Assembly: GCA_964571695.1 (NCBI GenBank)
Contig: CAZNDG010000010.1
Location: 1-64,000, forward strand
DNA length: 64,000 bases
Source of the DNA: UBA8958 sp964571695
Lineage (GTDB): Bacteria; Desulfobacterota; Syntrophia; Syntrophales; UBA8958
Direction: 5' to 3'
Position 1 is the first letter of the stretch. Every line of letters starts with the position of its first letter. This document shows positions 8,757-19,928 of this stretch, in pieces. The notes under the pieces are model-generated. The model did not search any database, was not told where the DNA came from, and worked only from the letters and a program-made list of their open reading frames with translations. Position numbers and translations under genes: made by a program.

Positions 8757-11700
8757 CTATCTCGCTTTCGACAGAATCTGGAGGATGTAGATCACCTCCG
8801 CCAGTCCGGCCTTGTTATCGCCGTTTACATCGGCCCCGGAGGTTGCATAGTTCGGCCGGATGCCCGCCGGATTCATGCCGACGGCAACTTGCAGGGCCAG
8901 GACGGCATCGGCAAGGGTAACACCGTTGATGCCGTCGATATCCCCGGCAATGGGAGTGGCAAAGACGACTTCATTGCCATAAGCCGTTCCGGCGGCGTTG
9001 GTCGCATAGGCCCGCAAATGATAAGTAACACCGGGGTTCAGACCGGCTATCGGTCCGCTGAACGCCCCCGTCGAGAAATCACCGCTTTCAATGGTTTTTG
9101 CACCCTCTATGGTTGGATTCGCCGCCGTATTCCAGCAAAAGCCCCGTGTTTTCGGAATACTGCCGCCGGTGGCCGTAATGTTTCCGTTGCCGAGAACCGA
9201 CGTGGAATTAACGAAGGTGACCTCCTGGGTGGTCAAAAGCGGGGCGCCGCCGGCACTTGTCAGGACCAGATATCCATCCGCTTCCGTGGGAGTGAGCTGG
9301 GTCCTGTCAACGTTCCATCTCAGCAACGGCGGATCCCCTTGCAGAATCGTGAAATTTAGAATCAGGGTCTCCCCCGGCGCCACCCGGTTCGTATTGAGCG
9401 AGTTCATGATGATGGCGCGCGTCTCCGACCATGCCGCACTCTCCGGGGTGACCCGGGTGGTATAAGTCAATTCTTTCTCGGCGGTTATCGACGCCTGACC
9501 CAGTTGAGCGCTATCGAGCCGCAAATAATCATGCTGCCATTGCGGCCACAGTTCAAGGATCCGCGGCTGGTACAACTCCGGGTCCAACCCGTCGAAGAAT
9601 GCCTGGGAATACATGACCTTGACCACTAAATTATTTCCCGTAACGTTGTAAGAGAAGGTCAATTGATTTTGGGGCGTCACCGCGTTGCCGGTGATCGGAC
9701 CGACGTGGATGCTGTCCCCGTGGGTGGGAAACACCCGGGTATTGAAGACCGAACCCGTCTTCTGGGCCGTCACGTTCACCGTGTCGTTGGGTGCGACGTT
9801 CTTGACGGCATAGATGCCCGTAACGGGGTCTGTTGCCGTGAGGGAAGGCGTACAGCCCACGTCATAACAGATCGTGTAGTCCGTCCGGCCCAGTTGGCTC
9901 GTGTAGCTTACGACGGCCCCGCCGACTATGTTGCCCGCGCCATCCAGGACCTTGCCGAGCAGGGCCCCGTATCCCGAAGCGACGCCCCACGCCGCCAGTT
10001 GCCCCGCGGGATACATCGTGAACCCGCCGGGATCGGCGAAATCAGCCGCAAAGGCCATAAAGGCGCTGTAGAGGGGTGTATATTGATCCTTGATGAACCG
10101 CAACTGCACAGGGGCGCCAGTGGGGACGCGCAGGGAGAAGGCGCCGTCCGGCAGGCTGTTCGTTAGGTTGGTCGGCGCCGCGGCCATCTGTTCGATCAGG
10201 ACGCCGCCGATCCCCTGGCCGGAGGTGTCGCGGACCCGGCTGCTGAAGGATACGGTGGTCGCACTGGCCGTTCCGAAGAAGGATTCCTCTGTGACGCCGC
10301 CTCCGAATGCCCGGGCGGTCATGGTCGGATAGGACCAGTCGTAGCCCAGCTTGGCCACGGTAACGACCAGGAGATCGTCATTGGGAACCCCGAAGATATA
10401 CCAAGCGCCGTCTGCTCCGGTGGACTTGCCGGGTCCGGTGACGAAGACGCCGCCGTGGTTATAGTAAACCGGATAGGTCACTTCCGGATGCCCTGATCTG
10501 AAGGCGGAAACGACGGCGCCGTTGATGGGCGCCGGCGCGGCGGGATTGGTGGCATCGATCACCCGCCCCATGAAGACACCGGTTACTACCTTGTCGGTCC
10601 ATAAGGTCCAGGGCGCCACATCGGCGGCCGTAAAGAGGCCGTAGGCACGGCGGCCGGTGATGTCTCCCATGACCGTGGAGATATAGGAGCTGTAAACCGG
10701 GTAATCGAAACCCGGGGCGGTGATCCTGGCATACATGGCATTCTGGGCCGGGATCCCGGTCAGGGTGAAAGAGCCGTCAGGGCCGGTCTGGGCGGAAGCC
10801 AAAGAGGCTCCGGTCAGGGCATCGTAGGCCTGGACCGTCGCCCCGGCCACGGGCGTGTCTGGATAGTTCAGGGCCGCCACGGCCTTGTTGCTGTAGGACA
10901 TGGTCGTTCCACCACCGGCATAGGTGAAGTTGCCATAACGGAATGAGGCATTTCCCTCGCCGTTGGTGTTGATCCCGGCGATGATCGAGTAGTGATAGGT
11001 ATGACCGGCCACGAGGGGCGCTCCCGTATAGGGTACGCTCGTCTGGGCGGCGGGGATGTTGTTCACCCGCATGACGCGACTCGCCGGAGAAGTGGAAACG
11101 TCCGTGACATCCACGGCATACCAACTCACCGCCGGCGCCTCCGCGGGCCAGTTCCAGGCGAAGACCGGGGGAAAGGACAGCGTGGGCGAGGTGGGAGAAA
11201 CGACGGTCGCGAGTTGCTCCACATAGCCGGTGACGGATTTGTCCCGGGTCTCCGTTCCCCCCGCCTTCTTTGCCGCCTCGAAATGACACGCGGGATATAC
11301 GACCGGCTTCGCCACCCCGAGGGAAACATGATTTTGCAGGAACCACTGGCCGCTGCCGGCGTCGAAAACCAGGGGGGTGGCGCCGAGGTAACCCGTACAA
11401 GCCACCGTGACGCCTCCGTAAAGGGTCTGTCCCGGATCGTTCACATAAGCGGAGGCGAAATAGCCGTTTTCGTCATGAAAAGAGTAAACGTGAAAGGCCT
11501 CCTCTTGGTCGTATTTTGCCTGGAGGTGGATATAGGGGAAAAAAGACGGAAAACCGGGATAGAAGGCGCCGACAGGAATGTTATAGGTGGCGAACCCGAT
11601 CGGGGTCCCGCTGTTCAGGGTATATTCGAAATCGATCCGCCCGGCATTAGCGCTGGCAACGATCCTGAGGACGATGGTTGTATTGGCGGGAGTAAGTCCG

Positions 11701-12332
11701 GTTTTGATTTCCCTATATACCTGGGGCGGCGTCGGCCAGACGACGCTGTCCGTCAGGTCGTTGAAGATCTCGGCCTGTATCGCCAGGCTCCCGTCCGGCA
11801 GCCAGGCGGCGGTGAATTCCGGATGCGGCCCTCCCGTCATGGAACCCATCCCGATCTGGGTCTTGTACACCTTGGCCGGATCCGTCATGTCTCCAAAGTT
11901 CTGGAGCTTCACCTCCAGGGCATATTCGTTTATTGCCCCCAACGGCGTACCCGAGCCGACGGCATTCATGATGACGCCCCCCTTGGTCGCCGTGGAGAGA
12001 ACCGCCTTCCGTTCCCCCGTATTCAGACCGACGGCAATGACGTTTTCACCATCGGGGATCGGCATCAGGACATAGGCAAGCCCCGCCTCCGACTCCGGCT
12101 TGATCACGAAGGCCTCGGGGATCGTAATGATATTATTGGCTATCGTGCCGCCGGAGAAGTTATAATTATTGATGACCCGGGGCCCCGGTGAGGCCGTGTA
12201 ATCCTGATAAGAGAGATTCTTCACGTCCACGGAGAAGGCCCCGGCCTGCCCCGACCATCCGGCCGCCAACAACAACCCGGCAAGGAACGCCAGGAGCCTG
12301 AAACAGTGGCTCTTCCCTTTCACGTTTTTCAT
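8757..12332 (-). CDS. Large secreted multidomain dockerin protein (Fn3 and carboxypeptidase-regulatory-like domains)
   Basis: 1,191 residues. Start at the ATG preceded by GGGAGGCACCAT; earlier in-frame codons lack a ribosome-binding site and the chosen start opens a clean signal peptide (LLAFLAGLLLAAGWSGQAGA). Domains by position: an N-terminal beta domain I do not recognise (about 30-370), an Fn3-like unit (about 380-470), three or four carboxypeptidase-regulatory/CNA-B-like units (about 480-880; e.g. TGPDGSFTLTGIP), an Fn3-type unit with LNPGVTYHLRAYATNAAG (about 1035-1127) and a two-loop dockerin (1129-1191; GDIDGINGVTLADAVLALQ and GADVNGDNKAGLAEVIYIL). No catalytic motif was seen; likely an adhesin or binding exoprotein. 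Upstream lie a promoter and two Crp-type palindromes, so cyclic-nucleotide control is likely. Confidence 0.85.
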   Translation of the reverse strand: MKNVKGKSHCFRLLAFLAGLLLAAGWSGQAGAFSVDVKNLSYQDYTASPGPRVINNYNFSGGTIANNIITIPEAFVIKPESEAGLAYVLMPIPDGENVIAVGLNTGERKAVLSTATKGGVIMNAVGSGTPLGAINEYALEVKLQNFGDMTDPAKVYKTQIGMGSMTGGPHPEFTAAWLPDGSLAIQAEIFNDLTDSVVWPTPPQVYREIKTGLTPANTTIVLRIVASANAGRIDFEYTLNSGTPIGFATYNIPVGAFYPGFPSFFPYIHLQAKYDQEEAFHVYSFHDENGYFASAYVNDPGQTLYGGVTVACTGYLGATPLVFDAGSGQWFLQNHVSLGVAKPVVYPACHFEAAKKAGGTETRDKSVTGYVEQLATVVSPTSPTLSFPPVFAWNWPAEAPAVSWYAVDVTDVSTSPASRVMRVNNIPAAQTSVPYTGAPLVAGHTYHYSIIAGINTNGEGNASFRYGNFTYAGGGTTMSYSNKAVAALNYPDTPVAGATVQAYDALTGASLASAQTGPDGSFTLTGIPAQNAMYARITAPGFDYPVYSSYISTVMGDITGRRAYGLFTAADVAPWTLWTDKVVTGVFMGRVIDATNPAAPAPINGAVVSAFRSGHPEVTYPVYYNHGGVFVTGPGKSTGADGAWYIFGVPNDDLLVVTVAKLGYDWSYPTMTARAFGGGVTEESFFGTASATTVSFSSRVRDTSGQGIGGVLIEQMAAAPTNLTNSLPDGAFSLRVPTGAPVQLRFIKDQYTPLYSAFMAFAADFADPGGFTMYPAGQLAAWGVASGYGALLGKVLDGAGNIVGGAVVSYTSQLGRTDYTICYDVGCTPSLTATDPVTGIYAVKNVAPNDTVNVTAQKTGSVFNTRVFPTHGDSIHVGPITGNAVTPQNQLTFSYNVTGNNLVVKVMYSQAFFDGLDPELYQPRILELWPQWQHDYLRLDSAQLGQASITAEKELTYTTRVTPESAAWSETRAIIMNSLNTNRVAPGETLILNFTILQGDPPLLRWNVDRTQLTPTEADGYLVLTSAGGAPLLTTQEVTFVNSTSVLGNGNITATGGSIPKTRGFCWNTAANPTIEGAKTIESGDFSTGAFSGPIAGLNPGVTYHLRAYATNAAGTAYGNEVVFATPIAGDIDGINGVTLADAVLALQVAVGMNPAGIRPNYATSGADVNGDNKAGLAEVIYILQILSKAR
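8777..8854 (-). repeat. 78-bp exact repeat, copy 1 (second dockerin loop)
   Basis: Identical base for base to 13466-13543. It encodes the second dockerin half (NYATSGADVNGDNKAGLAEV and following residues). Flanking bases diverge immediately. Confidence 0.9.
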
Positions 12333-12436
12333 ATGGTGCCTCCCTGAATTAAGGACATCGTTTATTGAATTGCATTGAATTGACATCAAAACGCCAACGG
12401 CCGATCCGGCATAAAACACAGATTTGTTTTATCGCT

Positions 12437-12465
12437 ATGATAAAGTCGGGAATGGAATTAGGCAA
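12437..12465 (-). promoter_or_regulatory. Sigma70-type promoter for the 8757-12332 gene
   Basis: On the minus strand, -35 TTGCCT (12465-12460), a 17-bp spacer and -10 TATCAT (12442-12437). The predicted start is near 12430, which puts the proximal Crp-type site (centre 12492.5) at about -62, the classic class I activator position. Confidence 0.6.
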
Positions 12466-12484
12466 GGTCTCTTTTTGCCCGTGG

Positions 12485-12500
12485 TGTGATTTAGGTCACA
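12485..12500. promoter_or_regulatory. Crp-type operator (proximal)
   Basis: TGTGATTTAGGTCACA, a perfect TGTGA-N6-TCACA palindrome. Same sequence as the site at 61015-61030 and the complement of the one at 60992-61007. Confidence 0.8.
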
Positions 12501-12507
12501 ACTTAGG

Positions 12508-12523
12508 TGTGAATTAGTTCACA
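12508..12523. promoter_or_regulatory. Crp-type operator (distal)
   Basis: TGTGAATTAGTTCACA, centred 23 bp from the proximal site. The pair at 60992-61030 has the same spacing. Confidence 0.78.
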
Positions 12524-12701
12524 AGGCGGGGCAAAGTTCCATTGTACCGTCGGCACCGGGTGGGTAAAGAGACTTGCCGGACCGACTGCCACGGATTACT
12601 CTCCTTTGACGACATCGTAAAAGCCCTCATGCCCATGGAGCACCACGAAGCATGAGAATGGCATTTTAGGGGAGATAAGGAGGGGGAGGGGGTTGGACAC
12701 A

Positions 12702-12751
12702 ACAAAGCCGCTCCCGTTTCTCCTTGTCGGGAGGGCCGGGAGCGGCTTTGT
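12702..12751 (-). terminator. Hairpin terminator after the 12807-19774 gene
   Basis: 14-bp stem ACAAAGCCGCTCCC (12702-12715) / GGGAGCGGCTTTGT (12738-12751) just past the stop of the minus-strand gene. The following minus-strand bases are only weakly T-rich, so termination strength is uncertain. Confidence 0.6.
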
Positions 12752-12806
12752 CTAAATCGTCAAAAAATCGTGATACGGAATCCAGTTATCTAACGAGCTT
12801 ACGGCA

Positions 12807-15800
12807 TCAATCCTTTAGGCAGCGAATGGAATTCGCCGTGGTAAAAGGACTGTAAAAGTAACTGGCATCCACGCCGGCATTATCGAGCCACAAATCGGTC
12901 CTCCAGGCCTCGTCGTTGTGGATACTGGAAGTCCAGAAATAGGTACGCTCCCCTAATAACAAAAAGGACGAGTCGGTGGCCTGGCCGGCCAGCAGGGCAT
13001 TGAAACCGGAATCGCCGCAGGGGGTCCGGCCCTGGCAGAGATCCATTGCCTTCATCCGATCTCCCGCCGGGGCGCCGCAGAAAGTGGTGATGTCGGCGCG
13101 ATAATTCGTACACGAGGACGAGCCGAGATAATTGGTCAGGGTCACGAATTCCGGATCCGTAGGCACATGCCAGCCGGCCGGACAGACGCCCTGCGTCTTC
13201 TCCGTCGTGGCGCCGCACATGGCCTGGGTCCATCTGTAGAGCCCGCCGTAAATCCCGCAGTTGTATTCCTCATCATTCAGGCAATACTTCTGGATGGATG
13301 AACAAGAATTACCCTGGGCGGTCGTCCGGGCGATCATGGCGCCGACGTTCAGATTCTTGGCAAACCAGCACTGGTTACCGATCTTGACCGTGGGATAGGA
13401 TTCCCCGGCATAGGTGATCGTATCCCCGCAAACAAATCCTTCCGTGGTCCGGACGGAGGCCAGTTTCTGGAGGATGTAGATCACCTCCGCCAGTCCGGCC
13501 TTGTTATCGCCGTTTACATCGGCCCCGGAGGTTGCATAGTTCGCCCGGATGCCCTCGCCGGCTCCTCCCGCGATCAACTTGAGGGCGATGATCGCATCCG
13601 CCATATTCACCAGATTGTCGCCGTTGAGATCACCCTTGAGGGCCGGCAATGCCGAGGAATAGGTAAAGCTGTGATATGCAAAGGACTGATTGCCATTCAA
13701 ATCCCTCACCATGACTAAGAAGGTGTAATTGCCGTCGGTTAGGGCGGGGCCGTCATAATTCACCGAGGTGGAGGTTGTATTTGTGTTCCAGACATACTCC
13801 CCGTTAGCCCTGTACAGAGTAATGAAATAGGAGTAGCCCGCCCCGTATCCCGTCCAGGAGAAGGCGAGATTGCCATGGACAGTGGAATTATTCGCCGGGA
13901 GGATACCCGTGGCAAAGGAGTTCGGGAAGGCGGTAATCGTGAAGTTCTTCGTAACCACGGCGCCGCCTTTCTCGGTGATCGTCAGGGTGTAGTTAAGCGG
14001 GGTGGCCGGCGGGGTCGGCCCGAAATTGGGCTGGCCCGTGGCGCCGCTGTACCACCATTGCCACTGCTTGGATGACGCATTGAACTGGAGCGCCAGGGAA
14101 CCGGTGATGCCGGGGCCGGTGGCGGCAACGGCGCTGATCAGTTCCTGTTGATCAATGACGTTCGCGTCCACCCAGTAGCTATGCGTTCCATTGGCCAGGA
14201 TGGAGTGGCTGGACCACATCGCGGCGCTATACTTGGGGGCGCCGAAGATCCCCATTTCCGTCACGGAACCGGCAAAGCAATCCAGATATGCCGTCTTGAA
14301 GGTATAGCCGCCCTTGGTTACATCCATCTTCACCACGTCACCGGGCTGGACATTGGGTACCAGGAACATCCCGGAGGCGCCGGTAGCGCCGCTGCCGCCC
14401 GGATAGAGTGCATTGTAGGCGGCGCCGCTCTTGCTCGTCAGGGTCACGGTCGCCCCGCCGAGCGGCGCCATGTTGGTCGAATCGACCACCAACACCCCCA
14501 ACAGGCCGTTGCTGCCCGTAACCCCGAAGTTAGTCATATCGGCGGCGGTAGCCATAAGTTTATTGCTCCCCGTAATTGCGCCCGGGAGGTTATGGGGCAT
14601 ATAGGCATCCACATATCCAGGGGCGGTCACCTTCATATAGAACTGGGCGTCCTTCGGCAGCCCGCTCATTGTGTAGGAGCCGTCGGTCCCCGAAATCGTG
14701 GATTTGCCGGGATCGCCGTTGAGGACCAGGGTGGCGCCGGAGATGGCGGCGCCGCTGCTTAAGGCCTTCACCGAACCGCTCACCGAGGCGTCATAGCCCG
14801 GAGCCGTACCATAGATCCGGCCCTGGCTGTAGGCATTCCCGTGGGTGCTGAAGGTCCGGGGAGAAAAAGTCCAGTTGGCCTTGGCGGCCGTCAGCGTCAC
14901 CGTGTCGAACGGGCTCACGTTGAGGACGTAATAGCGGCCGTTCCCCCAGGTGGAAGCCGAATCCACGAGATTGCCGAAGGGATCGCGGTATTTCACGGGA
15001 TATGCGGTATTCAATCCCTGGGCAGTCACCACCGTGCTGCCCACATAGGAGGAATAGCGGAAGGTCTGGTCGGAAACGCGCCCGGCGATGACGGCATTGC
15101 CGGGTGCAGGCATGGCGCCGAAGGCCGTCAGATCGGCGGACGTCGGCATGTTGATGGGACCGGAGCCGCCATAGTTGTCGGTGCTGACATTGACGTTCGT
15201 CGATTGACCGCCCACGATGACCGTAAAGGTGTCCAGATACCCCAGGGCGGTTAACTTCAGAAAGAAGGGGGTATTCATCGGCACCCCGGTCAGGCTGAAA
15301 GAGCCGTCCGAAGTGGAAGCCGGCGTCGTTATCGCCGGATCGGAGGCCAGTGATACCGTAACCCCGCCGGGGATGACATTGCCGTTCCAATCCCTGACGA
15401 TCCCGCTCACGGTGATGAAGGGCGGGGTGTCGGTGAAGGTGGCCTTGGCCGCCTTTGCCCCGTTCATGTTGATGACGCACTGATCGCCCGTAACGACATC
15501 GCAACCCGTCCAGCCCGCGAAATAGGAACCGTAATCCGGCGTGGCGAGCAGGGAAACGATACCGGGGGTGAAAGCGGCCGCACAGGCGCCCCCGCAGTCG
15601 ATCCCCTCGGGGGAGCTGGTGATCGTCCCCGTGCCGCTGCCATCCTTGGAGACACTCAGTTGATAGGTTGTCGATTCTTCCGGGTTGATCGTGAAGAGGA
15701 ACATGGCCCTGTTGCCCGGGTTGCCTTCGAAGTTCACAAAATTGAAGCTGTTCAACTGCCCCGTAACCTGGGACCGGGAAGAATCGTAATCGGAAGAAGT

Positions 15801-18800
15801 CTGGAGGGTCCAGTAGTAGCTCATCCCCCGGAAAAGTTTGTCCGCCGGCACCGTCCAGGAGGAGGCATCCTTAAGCCAGCCGCTGTGGGCGATCTCCACC
15901 CGCCGCAGGGGGTCCCAGATGCGGGCGCGATACCAGGTGTTGGGCGCGGCGATCAGGGGCCAGGTGAAGGTCGGCGTGGTGGTGTTGAAGTAGTAATTCC
16001 CCGCCGGCGTCAGGGCGCTGATGTCCGGCGCCCCGGTATCGTGGTAGGAGTAGGGCATCGTGGCGCTCTCGATGACCTGCTGGCTTCCGCCCCGGTTGAT
16101 GGTCGCCTCGATTTTATAGTTGCCGTCAGGCAGCGGCGCGTTGCTTCCATAGACAATATAGACAGATCCTGACCGGTACTTGGTTGTCTCGTAACCCTTG
16201 GCTCGTAAGGTGGCGTTTATGGTGTTGCCGCTGTTGTCTTTTATCCGTCCGGAAATGATCTCCCAGGGGGCAACGCCGGGAATGCCGGCATAGGCCATAT
16301 GCCGGTACTCCGTGATCGTCCCCGTCGGCGGCTGGGTGGCGATCATCCCCCAGGCGATGGCCGGTGAGGAGGCATAATTGCCCGTGTAGAAGGGGTAGCC
16401 AAAGGTACGGGTCATATTCTTTGTAACCCGTCCTTCGCCGTCGATGATCTGGACCGACCATGAATACCAGGTATCGGCCTGGAGAAAACCCGCCGGAATG
16501 GCCAGGGAGGTGGTTGTCGGGGGAAGATTCGCCGACTGGTAAATGTAACTCCCGGTGCCGCCCGTCCCGTTGGCGCTGTTGAAGGCGTCGATTACCCGCA
16601 CGTGAATCCGGTAGTCTGCCGGCAGCGTACCAGGAAGGGTCCATGAAAAGGTGGGGGTGGCGGTTCCTGTGTAGGCCTGGTTTTGTGAAGGCGTCAGAGT
16701 GGCCGGGTCAATCAGGGGCATCGCCCCGTTGTAGTTGAAATTGCGGGTCACCACCGCTTTCCGCCCCAGTGAGTCGATGGCCTCGAATGTGTATTCCCCG
16801 TCAGGAAAGAAATTGGTCGTGAGAGAATACCAGCCGAAGGACTGCTTGCCCCCTTCCATGAATTTGGTGGTGAAAGGGGTCAGGGTGTACGTCACATTGT
16901 TGGGACCCGTCACCGTGACGGCAAGATCTTCAGGACTGCCGCCGGCAATGTCGGCATAGAGGGCATACTGCAGCGGCGCCGCCTGGGTGTTGGTCTGCCG
17001 GATCGAAAAGACGCCGACGGAGGTGAACTGCGGTGCCGGATAGGCCGGGTGGTCGTCCGTGGCGGCGATATTCTGGGTCGTGGCCCCCGCCGTCGTCGTG
17101 AAGGGCTGGGAGAAGTTGGTATAGTCACCGGGACCGGTATCGCCGCTGCTGTTGCCCCGGGTCCAGTTGACGACCACGAAGGCCCGCTTCCCCGCCGGCA
17201 GGTTCGGAATGGTATAGGTCATGCCGTTGACGAACTGGGCGGCGGGGATGATAAGCGTTCCGAGCAAATATTCCGCGGTTCTCTGGAAGTTGTGGTATTC
17301 ATAGACGTTGATGATCACCTTGCCGGTGCCGTCGAAGCTGGGAACGTTGACGGTGCCCGTAATGGAGGCAAGTGAGGAACCCGAGTTGGGGCCGATCTGG
17401 ATGGAGGTCTCCGTCTCGACGCCCTGGCGGGACCAGTTGTTCCAGACCCTGGTTTCGGGCTGGATGAAGAGACCGGCCACGCTGCCCGCCTTGGTCCAGG
17501 GGACCTTCCATTCCACGTGGTTGTCCACACCGGCGGACATATTCATGAAAACGCCGCCGGGATTGTTGAGATCCTCCCAGGGTCCGTAGGAAACGCCGTT
17601 GGCGGTGGCCACGGACCGGGACAGGAAGGTCTGCCAGAAGGGGGCATGACCCGTCCGCGTTCCCGTGACGCTGGAATATGAGTTCCAGNNNNNNNNNNNN
17701 NNNNNNNNNNNNNNNNNNNNNNNNNNNNNNNNNNNNNNNNNNNNNNNNNNNNNNNNNNNNNNNNNNNNNNNNNNNNNNNNNNNNNNNNGGTCCGGGCCGG
17801 CTGGCCGTTCTGGGCGGGGATGTTGATCTGCCAGGTGTCGTTATAGCCGGCGTATCTGGCCCAGGCGCGGAAGTCGCCGGCCATCTGGGGGCCGTCGCCC
17901 GGCCGGGTGGTAAAGCGGACGGCGTAGTCATACGTTGCATTGGGATTCATCCTGCCGCCCGCCGTGTCCATGCGCAGATAGAGGTAGAGGCCGTCCTGGG
18001 CGAGATAGACCTGGGAGATGTTCCGGCCCGGGTCGTTGTCGTCGTCGCCCACCGTGTTGTTGTAAACGGGGCTGATCCCGGTCCAGTCGCCTACGAGGCC
18101 GTCCACGACGATGGCGCCGCTGCTCACCACCGGTATGGCGCCGGTCTGGCCGCTGTACTGGAGGAAGCCCTGGAAATCCTTCGCCCACCGGTTCTGGGTA
18201 AAATCGGGGAGGAGGCCGTTCAGGGTGGCATCGTTCCCCAGACCGTGTCCCATGGTGCCGATCTTGGGATTGCCCCAGCCGTACTCCGTGAATTCCGGCA
18301 GAAGGTCCCTAAGACCCGGGGCTGTCGTCCCGTTCCCCATGATGGCGTTGGGGTTGATGCGCTCCCGGGTGGAATCGTCGTAAGCGGTGCGGACCGCCGT
18401 AAAGGTCCCCCGGTAGGTCATCTCCTCCCAGCTCTGGCTGGAAAGACCCGTCCGGTAGGTTCCGGACATGGTCGTCCCGGCGATGGTCCCCCTGAACTCC
18501 GCGGTGTTGTAGTACCAGCCGCCGGAATTGACGTAAACATTGAACCGTAGAATGAAATCGCTCCCCTGAACGAGGGCGTAGCGGATATCGTTCAAACCCC
18601 ACATATTACTGAAGTCGTTGAAGAAATAACCGCCGCTCAGTGAAAAGACGCCTTTGCTTTTCATCTCCTTAAGGTTCACCGTCACCTTGTTGAACGACTC
18701 TGGGCTGGTGCTGGTAAATACCCAGGTTTCCCAATCTCTAACATATTCGAAGGGCGTCCCGCTGGAGAGGGAGGCCTCGACCTTGTTCAGGATGCCGTAA

Positions 18801-19774
18801 CGGAAAAACTGCTCCCGCTGAAGGTCCGGGGTCTCGATAGTGAAGAGTTTCTTGGCCCCCGGCGTCGCCGGTCCATAATTGTGAATCTTGTTAGAGGCCA
18901 CGAGGTAGTCCGCGATGGCGCCCTGAAAGGCCGTCCTGGCCTCGGCGAGTTTGCCCGCCCCGTTGTAGGCGGGGGTCCCGCCCGCCGTCAACAGCTTCAA
19001 AAGATTGGGGTAGCGGTCCAGCAGCCCCTTGAAGTTGAGGAGGTCCGCATTGGCCAGACCGACGATCTCCTGGACGCCGACCTCGAGGTTGTAGGCGGAA
19101 ACGATGAGCGCCCAGGCCTTCAGGGCCTTCAGGGCCGCCCGGTAGAGGTAGTAATCGCCGGCATCGACTTCCACGTTCAGGGTCTCGGTGGCGGAGATAT
19201 AGTTCTTTTCTATGATGACGACGCCTTCCCCGGCGCCGCACTGGTTGATGACCTCGTCCATGTCGGCGATGGAGGCATTGACGGCCGTCAGGAAAGGCCC
19301 GGCCAGAAACGCGCGGATCGCCTCTCCCGAGGGCGCCGCGGCGGGGATGATGAGTTTCTCGTCCTTGTTGAAGACGGGATGGAATTCCAGGGTTTCCAGG
19401 GTGTCGCCGGTGCGTTTCACCCCGTATTGGGCGAGAAGTTTCGTAACGGTGTCCGTCGTGCCGCCGTCGTTGCGGAAGAGCAGATCGAGGATGCGGGTGA
19501 AGGCCAGGTAGCCGCGGATCTGGATCTTTTGCTGGGCCGTGGCGCCGGCGTAGGAGGCATCGTTATAGGCCCCCAAAAACGTCTGATAGGCGGTCAGCGC
19601 CGAGGGGACGGTCTTCTTGAACAACTGGGTCTTGCCCGTGGCGATCAGATCGTCCAGGGCCAGGGTGGCGCGCTGTGCCGACAGCGGGGTAAATATAAGC
19701 GCGGCGGCGGCAAGGATGGCCAAAAAGATGCTGGTGATGAAAAAAACACGCCTTTTAAAAGATCTCCCCTTCAT
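12807..19774 (-). CDS. Giant secreted dockerin protein with CBM9/DOMON-like and FISUMP domains, interrupted by an N gap
   Basis: Best read as one gene of about 2,320 residues. The 5' part (19774 to 17789) has a signal peptide (FFITSIFLAILAAAALIFTP), a helical region (about 25-300), a beta domain and the first half of a CBM9/DOMON-like domain starting at IVVDGLVGDWTGISP (about 555). After the gap the frame ending at 12807 is open right up to the Ns (WNSYSSVTGTRTGHAPFW) and supplies the rest of that domain (HVEWKVPWTKAG). No new start or signal peptide is seen after the gap. The true gap length must be 2 modulo 3, not 100. Later parts: Ig-like repeats, an InlB-B-like repeat (GTGTITSSPEGIDCGGAC), carboxypeptidase-regulatory-like units, a dockerin (about 2042-2106) and a C-terminal FISUMP domain with many Cys and VKIGNQCWFAKNLN. 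Start follows GGGGGGACAATC. A Crp-type site lies about 112 bp upstream. Probably a binding exoprotein. Confidence 0.75.
13466..13543 (-). repeat. 78-bp exact repeat, copy 2 (second dockerin loop)
   Basis: Identical to 8777-8854 and lies at the equivalent point of the dockerin in the neighbouring giant gene. The rest of the two dockerins differs clearly, which points to gene conversion or a recently copied cassette. Confidence 0.9.
17689..17788. other. Assembly gap (100 N) inside a coding region
   Basis: Exactly 100 N, the usual placeholder size. Coding frames on both sides belong to one domain but are out of phase by this length. Confidence 0.95.
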
Positions 19775-19885
19775 GATTGTCCCCCCCTGACAAAGAAAGT
19801 ACGGAGCCTGTTATGATGGATTGATGAATGTTCGATTGCTTTTAAATAAATATCATAAAGAATGCAAGAAGATTCTTAATAAAGG

Positions 19886-19901
19886 TGTGACCTAATTCAC
19901 A
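19886..19901. promoter_or_regulatory. Crp-type operator upstream of the giant dockerin gene
   Basis: TGTGACCTAATTCACA, a perfect TGTGA-N6-TCACA palindrome between the Crp-like gene (stop at 19929) and the gene starting at 19774. Its complement, TGTGAATTAGGTCACA, differs by one base from the 12485 site. A minus-strand TATGAT (19857-19852) is a possible -10, but no good -35 or canonical spacing was found. Confidence 0.75.
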
Positions 19902-19928
19902 GCTTGATCATTATTTTTTCCCTGGCAT

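Noticed and set aside
17500..17612. GTG at 17612 as the start of a separate 1,601-residue protein
   Set aside because: No ribosome-binding site or signal peptide, and the frame stays open to the gap with matching domain sequence.
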